DNA from: Pseudobutyrivibrio sp.
GTDB taxonomy: Bacteria; Bacillota; Clostridia; Lachnospirales; Lachnospiraceae
Direction of reading: 5' to 3'
Length of the DNA stretch: 64,000 nucleotides
Assembly: GCA_024684955.1 (NCBI GenBank)
Contig: JAIKWH010000062.1
Coordinates: 1-64,000, forward strand
This document shows, one piece after another, positions 38,407 through 47,640 of this stretch (within the stretch, counting starts at the first letter, position 1; every line of letters begins with the position of its first letter). Both the position numbers and the translations under genes were made by a program. The notes beneath the pieces were generated by a model. It was not told the DNA's origin. It ran no database searches and saw only the letters and a list, made by a program, of their open reading frames with translations.

Positions 38407-41081
38407 GACTGGTTTCGTGCTACATAGCCCATTTTGGAAAAATTGAAAACTTTTCTTATGATTTTAGTGAGGGATTTAATGCCATTTTGCAGGAGAATGG
38501 TTGGGGTAAAACTACCTTTTCTGTATTTATAAAGTCCATGTTTTATGGCATGGAATATTCTCCAAACACCAAGAAAAAACTGTTGGATAGAAACCACTAC
38601 ATGCCATGGAATGGTTCTGTGTGTGGGGGCAATATTATCTTTGCCACAAAGGACAAGGTATATAGACTAGAGAGGACCTTTGGAAAGACAGACAAGGATG
38701 ATACCTTTGCCCTATATGACAATATCACTGGATTAAATTCAGATGATTACACAGATAATATTGGGGAGGAACTCTTTAAGGTAGACAGGGATTCCTTTGA
38801 AAAATCTGTCTACATTCCTCAACTTTCACTGGATACAGGAATGACAGATTCTCTTAATGCCAAGATGGGTAATCTGGTTTCTGCCAAGGACGACATTAGC
38901 AATTTTGATATAGCCCTTAAGTCTATAAAGGATGCAAAGGGAGATTACACCAGGTCCAGCAAGATTAATCCGGGCAAACTCCAGGCGATTAAAAAAGAAA
39001 TTGGCAAGTGCAAGGATGAATACAGCAGACTGCCTAGTATAGTAGAAAGTTTTGAGGCCATGTCTTGTTTGGTAGAAGAAAAGCAGGAGCAGCTGGAAAA
39101 ACTTACAGAAAAAAAGAACCAACTGATGGAGCAAATTCAAATCCAGAGCAAGAAGGAGCAGGAACTTGGAGCCTACAGGGCCCACAAGGATACTCTTTTA
39201 AAGGAGCAGGAAACTCTGTCAGCCCTTGACGATTTCTTTGCAGCAGGTGTACCTGATGATGAAGAAATGGCAATGCTTGAAAACACGGACAGGGACCTAG
39301 AGGTTAGTGAAAGGACCTTAAAGGCCCTGGAGGAGGAGATAAAAAGGGTCGGTGCCGTTGTTACTGAGCCATTTCAGATGGGAGTGCCTGAGGACAGTGA
39401 TTTTGCCAACTGGAATAGGATGGCATCAAGCCTGGCAGAACTAAGGGCCAAGGCTGAGCATTCCAAACTTTCTGAGGATGCCCAAAAGCAGATGGCAGAA
39501 TTAAAATTCTTCTTTAAAAAGAAGATGCCAATGGAGGATGAATTATCTGATATTGAGCAAAAGACCAGGGAGATAACAGGCTTGGAGGCCAGGGTGTCTC
39601 AAAGCAACGACAGGCTAATTTCTCTAAATGCTGAAAAGGCAGCTAATGAAAAAATCAAAAAGGGAGCGGGCATCAGCGTTTGGCACGTATTTGGTGGGGC
39701 TTTACTTATAATCTTTATTTTGGCAGGTGCCATATTTAGCAAGTATATAAGGCAGGAGATTGGCCAGATAGTTGAGGTGGTATGCCTCTTTGGTGGCCTG
39801 GCTGACATGATACTTTTGATTGTATTGTCCAGAAGGTCTTATATAACAAACATTAATGCTGCCATGGAATATGAGGACAGGATTGAGGAGGCTGAGGATG
39901 AGTTAAACATCCTAAAGGAACAACTGGCTACAATAAAGGCTCAGTGTGATGAATTCTTGGCAAACTTCCTATTGACCAGGGCAGATAGTATGCAGGAGAA
40001 TGTGTACGAAATCCGTAGAAAACTGGATAGGTACAACCACCTATTGGAGGAGGACAACAAACGCCACGAGGAGGCCGCAGATACCTTTGATGAGTTGGCA
40101 GATATGCAGTTGGAACTTTACACAAAGATTCAGCCATATGCCACGGCCTACGGGGTCAACCTCTATGAGGATGGGGATGAATACAATTTCCTCAACAGGT
40201 TGAAAAAGGATGCCGACCTCTATGCTAAATATTTAGAGAGCACAGAGGAAATAGGAATCCAAAAGAAAAAAATTAGTGAAATGACCAAGGCCTTGGACGA
40301 TGTTTTGGTTAGATATCCTATAAACCCAGTTTTGGACAGGTCTGATAAAATCGGTGAGATAAGCCAAAACAGAGGCAAATATAATGCCATTACTGAGAGA
40401 ATCAAAGAAATTGAAGCAGGCATAAAAGACTTTGAGAAAAACTACAATGTAGGGGACGAAATAGAATCTGTAGATGATTTGCAAAAGAGACAGAATGAAT
40501 TAGATGAGCAAATCATGGAATTAAATGAGCAGATTCTCAAGGAAAAGGAAAATCTCAGTGCAGCAGGTTCAACCATTGAAGGCCTAAGTGATATTGCCGA
40601 ACAACTGGATAGGCTCACTGAGCAGGAAAGGGAATACAAGAAAAAGGCTGAGTTGCTAAATATGACTGAGGATTACTTGCAAAAGGCAAGGGAGAGTTTC
40701 TTGTCAAAGTATATGAAGCCTTTGCAGACAGGTCTCCACAAATATTTAGGACTTATTGATAGTCCTAATGGCACCAGTTCTGGATACGCCATAGAAGACT
40801 TTGAGTTGGATATGGATTTGAATATAAAACTGTCCTATGCAGGCTCTTCAAAGACTTCTGATTATCTGTCACAAGGATATCAGGATTTGGTGGCTCTTTG
40901 CTCTAGACTTGCACTGGTAGACGTGCTCTACTCAGATGAAAAGCCTATTTTGATTTTAGATGACCCATTTACCAATCTGGACCATAAAAAAATCGAGGAA
41001 GCCCTCAAACTTTTGAATAAGATTTCAAAAGATAGGCAGATTATATATTTCACCTGCCACGATAGTAGACTTGTAAATTAG
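38403..41081 (+). CDS. AAA/SMC-like ATPase, SbcC/YhaN-like
   Basis: LQENGWGKTTFSVFIKSMFYG Walker A, long coiled coil with central TM, PILILDDPFTNLD Walker B. Confidence 0.93.
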   Translation: MRLVSCYIAHFGKIENFSYDFSEGFNAILQENGWGKTTFSVFIKSMFYGMEYSPNTKKKLLDRNHYMPWNGSVCGGNIIFATKDKVYRLERTFGKTDKDDTFALYDNITGLNSDDYTDNIGEELFKVDRDSFEKSVYIPQLSLDTGMTDSLNAKMGNLVSAKDDISNFDIALKSIKDAKGDYTRSSKINPGKLQAIKKEIGKCKDEYSRLPSIVESFEAMSCLVEEKQEQLEKLTEKKNQLMEQIQIQSKKEQELGAYRAHKDTLLKEQETLSALDDFFAAGVPDDEEMAMLENTDRDLEVSERTLKALEEEIKRVGAVVTEPFQMGVPEDSDFANWNRMASSLAELRAKAEHSKLSEDAQKQMAELKFFFKKKMPMEDELSDIEQKTREITGLEARVSQSNDRLISLNAEKAANEKIKKGAGISVWHVFGGALLIIFILAGAIFSKYIRQEIGQIVEVVCLFGGLADMILLIVLSRRSYITNINAAMEYEDRIEEAEDELNILKEQLATIKAQCDEFLANFLLTRADSMQENVYEIRRKLDRYNHLLEEDNKRHEEAADTFDELADMQLELYTKIQPYATAYGVNLYEDGDEYNFLNRLKKDADLYAKYLESTEEIGIQKKKISEMTKALDDVLVRYPINPVLDRSDKIGEISQNRGKYNAITERIKEIEAGIKDFEKNYNVGDEIESVDDLQKRQNELDEQIMELNEQILKEKENLSAAGSTIEGLSDIAEQLDRLTEQEREYKKKAELLNMTEDYLQKARESFLSKYMKPLQTGLHKYLGLIDSPNGTSSGYAIEDFELDMDLNIKLSYAGSSKTSDYLSQGYQDLVALCSRLALVDVLYSDEKPILILDDPFTNLDHKKIEEALKLLNKISKDRQIIYFTCHDSRLVN

Positions 41082-41082
41082 A

Positions 41083-41113
41083 AAACTTGTCGCAATTTGC
41101 GACAAGTTTTTTT
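41083..41113. terminator. terminator between convergent genes
   Basis: AAACTTGTCGCaattTGCGACAAGTTTTTTT. Confidence 0.88.
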
Positions 41114-41399
41114 ACTTGCGATATTCAAGTCGACCCTCACGAATCCATTCGTGAACAATGGACCTGTCTAGGCCAAACTGGGCAGATACAACCATTTCGT
41201 TGACGTCGGGATTTTCGTTTATAAAGTCTTTTACCTTTGGAAAAAGTTCTCTCTTGAGGCAATCCCTGCAGAGGTCTCCACTCATGGAAAGAGGAATCCT
41301 GCGCCCACAGGTCTTGCATGTTTTAACAGCAGGCCCCTGGTCGTCAAACATATTTACACTATTAAGCCCTGGAATATTTTTCTTTTTACCAGATGTCAT
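41112..41399 (-). CDS. flagellar operon protein, YvyF-like zinc-ribbon/MerR-like
   Basis: CKTCGRRIPLSMSGDLCRDCL zinc ribbon; LDRSIVHEWIREGRLEY. Confidence 0.75.
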   Translation of the reverse strand: MTSGKKKNIPGLNSVNMFDDQGPAVKTCKTCGRRIPLSMSGDLCRDCLKRELFPKVKDFINENPDVNEMVVSAQFGLDRSIVHEWIREGRLEYRK

Positions 41400-41414
41400 T
41401 CTTAGTACCTCACT

Positions 41415-42710
41415 CTAATTGTTGGCAAAGATTTGTTCCTTGAAAAAATCTCCCCTTTGCTCAAAGTTTTTGAAAGGTCCGTAAGAGGCTGCAGCAGGGG
41501 ATAGTAAAACGGCACTGCCCTCTTTTGCATTTGCAAGAACAAAGGAACAAACTCCTGCCAAGTCCGGAATGTAAGTGACCCTTGCCATAAATGCCTTGTC
41601 AGCCTTTTTTTGTAGTTTGTCATATAATAATTTGCCACTGTCATACATGAGGCAAATATTGTCAAGATTGGTAGTTAGTAGGTAGTCTATAAGGGGATTG
41701 TAATCGATTCCTCTATCCATTCCACCTAAAATAATAGTGCCAGTGTTGGAAATAGCCTTTATAGCAGAGATGGCTGATTCAACAGTGGTGGAAATGGAGT
41801 CGTCATAGTAGTCTACTCCATTTTTATTTCCTATAAATTCAAGCCTGTGAGCAAGGGTTTTGAAAGTGCAGATACCCTTGATAAAGTCCTGGTCTGATAT
41901 CCCAAAATTTTGGCACACATCATAGACGAAGGCCGCATTGAGAAGGTTGTGGCTGCCACGAAGTTTTGCTCCATCCAGTTCATCAAAAGAAGTAAATGGC
42001 AGGTCGGTGATAGAAACCTCTGTAATGTCTGCCTGGCAATCTCCCTCCCTTGGTAAAAAGTCAGGATTGCAATATAACTTATCTTGCTTTTTTTGGTTTC
42101 TATAAAGGTTTTGCTTTGCCCACCAATATTTCTCCACACTGCCATAGTGGTCTAAGTGGTCCTCGTAGAGATTTAGGAAGATGGCATATTTTGGAGAATA
42201 ATGGGCATATTCTAACTGGTGGCATGACAATTCAAATACCACCAGGGTATCCTCTTTAATCTGATCACATAGGTCCAGGATAGGGATTCCTATGTTACCT
42301 CCGAAAATGGCAGGCTTTCCACTAGTTTGAAGTATATGATATAAAAGTGAAGAAGTTGTGGATTTGCCCTTGGTGCCGGTAATTCCTATAGTCTGCTTGC
42401 CATACACTTGCAAGAACAAGTCGGCCTGGCAGGTGATAAGACAAGAGTATTCATTAATTGGGCAAGGCAAAACAATGCCTGGACTTTTAAACACCACATC
42501 ATATTCATTTAAAACATCTAGATAATTAGGGCCACAAATCAAGTGGTGGCCCATAGCCAGATCGCCTGTAATTTCCTTGGCATCTGCAATATCAAGGCAG
42601 GCATATCCGCCCACTTCATCCACAAGCCTAAAAGAAGACTGGCCTTCCCGTCCAAATCCGAGGATAAGGACTTTTTTATTAATAACAAGATTTTTAATAG
42701 TTGCTTTCAT
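41415..42710 (-). CDS. murD: UDP-N-acetylmuramoyl-L-alanine--glutamate ligase (MurD family)
   Basis: ILGFGREGQSSFRLV, GITGTKGKSTTSSLL, LNLYEDHLDHYGS, LILGGMDRGIDYNPL. Confidence 0.93.
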   Translation of the reverse strand: MKATIKNLVINKKVLILGFGREGQSSFRLVDEVGGYACLDIADAKEITGDLAMGHHLICGPNYLDVLNEYDVVFKSPGIVLPCPINEYSCLITCQADLFLQVYGKQTIGITGTKGKSTTSSLLYHILQTSGKPAIFGGNIGIPILDLCDQIKEDTLVVFELSCHQLEYAHYSPKYAIFLNLYEDHLDHYGSVEKYWWAKQNLYRNQKKQDKLYCNPDFLPREGDCQADITEVSITDLPFTSFDELDGAKLRGSHNLLNAAFVYDVCQNFGISDQDFIKGICTFKTLAHRLEFIGNKNGVDYYDDSISTTVESAISAIKAISNTGTIILGGMDRGIDYNPLIDYLLTTNLDNICLMYDSGKLLYDKLQKKADKAFMARVTYIPDLAGVCSFVLANAKEGSAVLLSPAAASYGPFKNFEQRGDFFKEQIFANN

Positions 42711-44116
42711 TATTTTGTAATAGCCTCGTATAAAATATCTTTAAAGAAGTCAAAGAGGGCATGCTCATCCAAGAATAAGGTTTTGTAAGAACTAAAGGAT
42801 GGGGCCTCCACATTGGCCTTTTTATAGTGGTCTAAAAGAAGGGGCAATCCTATGCCATTTTTTTCATAAAGACCGATAGTGTATGTCAGGGCGGCATTTA
42901 CCTCAAAACGGCTGCCTACACACTCAAATGGCTTTTCTGGCAAGATGCCGCAGAGCTTATCAAAGTCCTCCATCAGGGTCTCATCCTCAAACAGCCTCTT
43001 GTTAAAGATGGCGTCCAATTCATTAAGAGAAAGGTAAGGAGACAGGATAATATAAACAAAGAGGCACTTTGGACAGTGACCACACCAGATGTCCTGCTTG
43101 CTGCCTACGTTGCAACTTTTAAATACTCTGTGGTAGGCCTTAAACCTGGAGAATAGCATTGCAATCTGCAACTCCGAAATAGGACGGAGGAATGAGAAGT
43201 AATAAACACCAGAGTGAAGGTATTTCTCCTCGTATTCTCTAAAATCAGACTCAAACTCAAAGGACTTTGAGTACTGGTGGTTTACATAGGAATCTAAAAC
43301 GGTAGATTCATTGGCAGAATTTTCATTTGAAAGGGCAACGAAACTAATGCCATTTATGTATCCTGTAATAACAGTAGAAAATGCCACCAGGGCGGAGAAT
43401 GGTGTGTGACCATTTAAATAGCCCTTGGAATTAAGCTCTAACATGTTTTTATCAAGGCTGCGGCTGGCGTAAATTGTCTTATCTTTGAGGCCTGCTGTAA
43501 TAACAGTCTCTTCAGTGGCGCCCCTTGAATTGATAATGTAGCAGTATCTGTCAGTCTTTTCCTCCAAAAGAGAGATGGTGACAACAGAATCTTTGCCCCC
43601 GCCAACAGGAATGAGGACCTCTGGTCTTTGTCCTATGGTGGGCTCCTTGTATGGCAGAACTGGACTATCCGCTGTAGGGATGGCAGTTTCTGGAGAAGTT
43701 ATGGTCATAAAGTCATCGATATTTTCATTGATGCCATTGGTGTAATAGAATTCTCCAAGGCCCTTGAAATAAAGTTTTTTCCACCAGGCAATCTGATGAT
43801 CATTTAACTTCCTTTTTAGAATGTGGACATTGGGAGGGCAGGCAATTTTCCAATAACTGACAAGCTCTACCATGCCCAGAGAAAATACCATCTCATCGAT
43901 TATCTCAGGGGAGAGGTCATAGCCACTTTCCTTGATTTTGCTGATGTGCCACTTTGGATTAAATGAGGCCAGGCCATTGATTTCAAAATCGTAACTAATA
44001 TCAATGCCATCAGGGCCTAATTGATAGGAGTAGCCATTGTATGTAAAATCAGGGAAATCCCTGCGACAGTTTTCATAAAAACTTTGTCTATCCATAAAAA
44101 TATCCTTTATAATCAA
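42710..44116 (-). CDS. murL: MurL-like UDP-MurNAc-L-Ala-L-Glu epimerase
   Basis: LIPVGGGKDSVVTISLLE, NENSANESTVLDSYVNHQYSKSFEFE, WCGHCPKCLFVYIILSP; overlaps murD start; true start may be the internal Met8. Confidence 0.8.
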   Translation of the reverse strand: MIIKDIFMDRQSFYENCRRDFPDFTYNGYSYQLGPDGIDISYDFEINGLASFNPKWHISKIKESGYDLSPEIIDEMVFSLGMVELVSYWKIACPPNVHILKRKLNDHQIAWWKKLYFKGLGEFYYTNGINENIDDFMTITSPETAIPTADSPVLPYKEPTIGQRPEVLIPVGGGKDSVVTISLLEEKTDRYCYIINSRGATEETVITAGLKDKTIYASRSLDKNMLELNSKGYLNGHTPFSALVAFSTVITGYINGISFVALSNENSANESTVLDSYVNHQYSKSFEFESDFREYEEKYLHSGVYYFSFLRPISELQIAMLFSRFKAYHRVFKSCNVGSKQDIWCGHCPKCLFVYIILSPYLSLNELDAIFNKRLFEDETLMEDFDKLCGILPEKPFECVGSRFEVNAALTYTIGLYEKNGIGLPLLLDHYKKANVEAPSFSSYKTLFLDEHALFDFFKDILYEAITK

Positions 44117-44185
44117 ATCATAAACTCTAGTAAAAATAACATAGAAAGTATATCACAAAAAGCAAGAGGAAACATTGCTTAAAAT

Positions 44186-45172
44186 GTGGAAAAGGGAGAG
44201 CCTATGCCAAACGTTGGTGGACAAAAATACAAGATTTTAATCGAGTATCAAATTCTGACCCAGGAAAGTGACGAAAATAACCAAATTAACGCGGTGGAAA
44301 TGACCCGGCTTTTGGCAGAAAGGGGAATCAGTGCCGAGCGCAAGGGAATCTACAAGGACATGGATACCCTGATAGAGGCAGGGGTTGATATTATAAAGGG
44401 GGACAAGGGTTATTACATCGGCTCTAGAACCTTTGAATTGGCCGAGCTAAAACTATTGGTGGATGCCGTTGGGGCCTCTAAATTTATTTCCGAGAAAAAG
44501 TCCAAGGGCCTGGTGGAAAAAATCTGCACTTTGGCAAGCCCAAAGGAGGCAAACCAGCTAAAGCGACAGGTGGTTGTACCAAACAAAACCAGAAGCGGCA
44601 ACGAAAAAATTTTTTATACTATAGATGTTATATATAACTGTATCGACGAGGGAAAACAAATGGTATTCAAGTATCAGGAGTGGACCCTGGACAAGGAGAT
44701 GAAACCCCGCCACGGTGGCAAAGACTATCATGTTAGCCCAGCCTTTCTCCTCAGAAATGACGAGAATTATTACCTGGTTGCCCTGGATGAAGATAGCCAG
44801 GAGATTAGGCATTACAGGGTGGATAGGATGCTTTCGGCATCCCTTTATAATCAGCCAATTTCCCGGACAGAGGAAATGAAAAACCTCAATCCAAAGGAAT
44901 ATGCAAAAAAGCATGTCAGCATGTTTGCGGGGGAGGAAAAAATCGTCACAGTAAAATGCCCTGCCCACCTATTGGGAGTGGTCTTGGACAAGTTTGGAAA
45001 AGACATAGATGTGAGGTTAGATCAGGATAAAGAGATAAGGGCCAGAATCCCTGTGGCCGTGAGCCCCCAGTTATACGGATGGCTCACAGGAATAGGGGCA
45101 GTGATAGTCAGCCCTAAATCTGAGGCAGATGCCTTCAGAGATTATATAAAAGAATTACTAAACAAATTTTAA
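44186..45172 (+). CDS. WYL domain transcriptional regulator
   Basis: HTH with GISAERKGIYKDMDTLIEAG; AFLLRNDENYYLVALDEDSQEIRHYRVDRM WYL-like region. Confidence 0.92.
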   Translation: MEKGEPMPNVGGQKYKILIEYQILTQESDENNQINAVEMTRLLAERGISAERKGIYKDMDTLIEAGVDIIKGDKGYYIGSRTFELAELKLLVDAVGASKFISEKKSKGLVEKICTLASPKEANQLKRQVVVPNKTRSGNEKIFYTIDVIYNCIDEGKQMVFKYQEWTLDKEMKPRHGGKDYHVSPAFLLRNDENYYLVALDEDSQEIRHYRVDRMLSASLYNQPISRTEEMKNLNPKEYAKKHVSMFAGEEKIVTVKCPAHLLGVVLDKFGKDIDVRLDQDKEIRARIPVAVSPQLYGWLTGIGAVIVSPKSEADAFRDYIKELLNKF

Positions 45173-45951
45173 ATGTAGCCACCGTCTACACCAATTACCT
45201 GCCCCGTCATATATGATGGGGCTTTTAATAATTGCACCAGGGTCTGGGCAATCTCTGCGGGAGAGCAAAATCTGCCGGCAGGAATCTCGGCAGAAAGTTG
45301 GGCCTTTTCATCTGCAGTAAGCATAGAATTCATATCTGTATCTACCACACCGCAGGCAATGGCATTGACGGCTATATTGGATGGACTCAACTCCTTGCCA
45401 AGGGCCTTTGTAAAGGAATTGACCCCTCCCTTTGCAGCAGAGTAAGCCACCTCGCAGGAAGCCCCCACAGTACCCCACATAGAGGAAATATTTATAATCC
45501 TGCCTGATTTTTGGGCAACCATCTGTGGAACCACAGATTTGCAGGTATAAAACATGGAGGAGAGATTGGTGGCAATCATCTCATCCCACATTTCATAGGT
45601 CATATCAGTCAGGAGACCAATGCTTGCCCTGCCTGCATTGTTTACCAGGACATCCACCCTGCCAAACTTTTGAATAGCATCTTTGATAGAGAATTCCACA
45701 AAATCATGGTCAGAAATTAATCCTGCATATGTCAAAACAGTAATCCCATAATCATTTTGCAACTCATCTGCAAAAGCGTCTAGCATATCCTTGTTCTTGC
45801 GACAAAAAAGGGCTAAATTATATCCTTCTTTTGCAAGGGCTCTCGCTATTTCTTTTCCAATCCCCCGGCTGGCGCCAGTAACAATTGCTGCTTTCTCCAT
45901 CTTGCATCCTCCTCTAAAACATAAATAGAGTATAGCACAGTATAGGGGCAA
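45169..45951 (-). CDS. SDR family oxidoreductase, FabG-like
   Basis: AIVTGASRGIGKEIARALA, NNAGRAS, YSAAKGGV, VDGGYI. Confidence 0.94.
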   Translation of the reverse strand: MPLYCAILYLCFRGGCKMEKAAIVTGASRGIGKEIARALAKEGYNLALFCRKNKDMLDAFADELQNDYGITVLTYAGLISDHDFVEFSIKDAIQKFGRVDVLVNNAGRASIGLLTDMTYEMWDEMIATNLSSMFYTCKSVVPQMVAQKSGRIINISSMWGTVGASCEVAYSAAKGGVNSFTKALGKELSPSNIAVNAIACGVVDTDMNSMLTADEKAQLSAEIPAGRFCSPAEIAQTLVQLLKAPSYMTGQVIGVDGGYI

Positions 45952-46038
45952 TTAGAAAAACCAGGAATTATAGCGGCGTCAAAGAATATATTGTATATAC
46001 AACTATGACAATTACGGGAAAGATTTCAGATAAATATC

Positions 46039-46067
46039 TTGAGAAAATGGGTCTGTATTGGTATAAT
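46039..46067 (+). promoter_or_regulatory. sigma-70/A-type promoter for hpf
   Basis: TTGAGA (46039-46044), 17 bp, TATAAT (46062-46067). Confidence 0.75.
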
Positions 46068-46115
46068 TTTGATATGGAGAAGGACTCCAAATAACTCCAA
46101 AGAGAGGTAGACATC

Positions 46116-46649
46116 ATGAAAACAACAATTACAGGAAAAAACATTGAGTTAACAGAGGGTTTGAAGGTCGCAGTGGAGGAGCGATTTAAAAAATTAGATA
46201 AGTATTTCGCACCAGATACAAATGCAAATATTACTTTAGACGCAGTGAAAGGACGTCAGAAAATAGAGGTTACAATCCCTATTAAGGGTTCTACCCTTAG
46301 GGCGGAAGAAGTTACAAGTGATATGTACGCATCAATCGATGCAGTTACAAACACAATCGAGGCCCAGTTAAAGAAACATAGAAACAAACTGATTGATAGA
46401 AAGCAGTCAGATTCAACAAAGATTTTTGCTCAAGACTTTATAGAGGAGAAAGATACAGAGGAAGAAAACATTAAAATCGTTAGAACAAAGAAGTTTGATA
46501 TGAAGCCAATGTATCCAGAGGATGCATGCCTTGAGATGGATTTAGTAGGCCACGATTTCTTCATGTTCAGGAATGCTGACACAGATGAAATCAATGTGGT
46601 TTACAAGAGAAATAATGGATCATATGGATTGATTGAGCCTGAGTTCTAA
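46116..46649 (+). CDS. hpf: ribosome hibernation promoting factor, long form
   Basis: TITGKNIELTEGLKVAVEERFKKLDKYF; C-terminal MYPEDACLEMDLVGHDFFMFRNADTDEINVVYKRNNGSYGLIEP. Confidence 0.96.
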   Translation: MKTTITGKNIELTEGLKVAVEERFKKLDKYFAPDTNANITLDAVKGRQKIEVTIPIKGSTLRAEEVTSDMYASIDAVTNTIEAQLKKHRNKLIDRKQSDSTKIFAQDFIEEKDTEEENIKIVRTKKFDMKPMYPEDACLEMDLVGHDFFMFRNADTDEINVVYKRNNGSYGLIEPEF

Positions 46650-46686
46650 GTTTAAAAAAATTTCATAGAAAATACATAGATATAAC

Positions 46687-46740
46687 ACTCCTATCTGATA
46701 AAATCCAGCCGTTTTTTTGGTATCAGATAGGAGTTTTTAT
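46687..46740 (+). promoter_or_regulatory. long perfect hairpin: terminator-like structure containing the SD of the next gene
   Basis: ACTCCTATCTGATA (46687-46700), N20, TATCAGATAGGAGT (46721-46734), then TTTTAT and ATG 46741; AGGAG lies in the right arm. Confidence 0.85.
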
Positions 46741-47640
46741 ATGAGAAGATATTGGATTTTCGCTCAGGCGCTCAAGGAATTTAGGTTAGTTACTGGAAAG
46801 ACTCAAGAACAGATTGCCGCTGAACTTGGGAGAGGGGATAAGGAAAAGGCTATTTCTACCATTTCCAGGTGGGAGAATGGAGTCTTTTTCCCTAGTGGCA
46901 AGTCCTGTGTCAGACTCTACCAATATTTTGAAAGGCATGGTTATACCTGGCCTGAACTGTTTCAGGAAAAGGATTTTGAATACAACAACAAAAAGCGGGA
47001 TATTTTGGTTGCTCTAAGGGACGAAAAACTGGTGTCAATCGGGCAGCATCTGGATAGTTTTGTGGAGATGCTGGAGGAGGACGACTCTGAGAAGAAGGAA
47101 TTTGTAGTATTGTCAGAGCATATTATCAAATGGAGCAAACGGGAAATTGCCCCACAGGATTTTATTCTTGCAGTGAAAGAAATCATTAATGTAAATGTGA
47201 GAGAAGTGCCATTGGATAGGATTCGGATGCTAAAAATGCGGCAGATAGAATACCTAGCCCTCTTTAAAATCGCTGAGGCGAAAATGGAGATGAAGGATTA
47301 TATAGTTGCCAAGGAAATATACAAGGGGATATTCCTTGGACTAAAGAATAGGTTGGCAAAAAACCTCTTTTTCAAAGAATTAATTATTCTTTGCGCCCTG
47401 AGGCTAGTGAGAATATATATAAATCTGGGGGAAATGGACGAAGCAAAAGCCTGCCTCACATATGTATTTGAGGCAGGCGCTAATGGTCAATATGTAAATG
47501 TATTTATCCAGGGAGTAACCCTGCTCCAGGAATTGAGCCAGGGCCTGGGGGACGATGTCCTCTCAAAAGCCATCCTGGACTTTTTAGTCTCCGGCAGTAA
47601 AATCTTTGACCTCCTAAGAGAAAGGGGACTAGCCCTTTAA
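46741..47640 (+). CDS. XRE-family regulator with TPR-like C-terminal region
   Basis: TGKTQEQIAAELG...ISTISRWENGVFFPSGKS HTH; helical repeats LALFKIAEAKMEMKDYIVAKEIYKGIF. Confidence 0.75.
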   Translation: MRRYWIFAQALKEFRLVTGKTQEQIAAELGRGDKEKAISTISRWENGVFFPSGKSCVRLYQYFERHGYTWPELFQEKDFEYNNKKRDILVALRDEKLVSIGQHLDSFVEMLEEDDSEKKEFVVLSEHIIKWSKREIAPQDFILAVKEIINVNVREVPLDRIRMLKMRQIEYLALFKIAEAKMEMKDYIVAKEIYKGIFLGLKNRLAKNLFFKELIILCALRLVRIYINLGEMDEAKACLTYVFEAGANGQYVNVFIQGVTLLQELSQGLGDDVLSKAILDFLVSGSKIFDLLRERGLAL

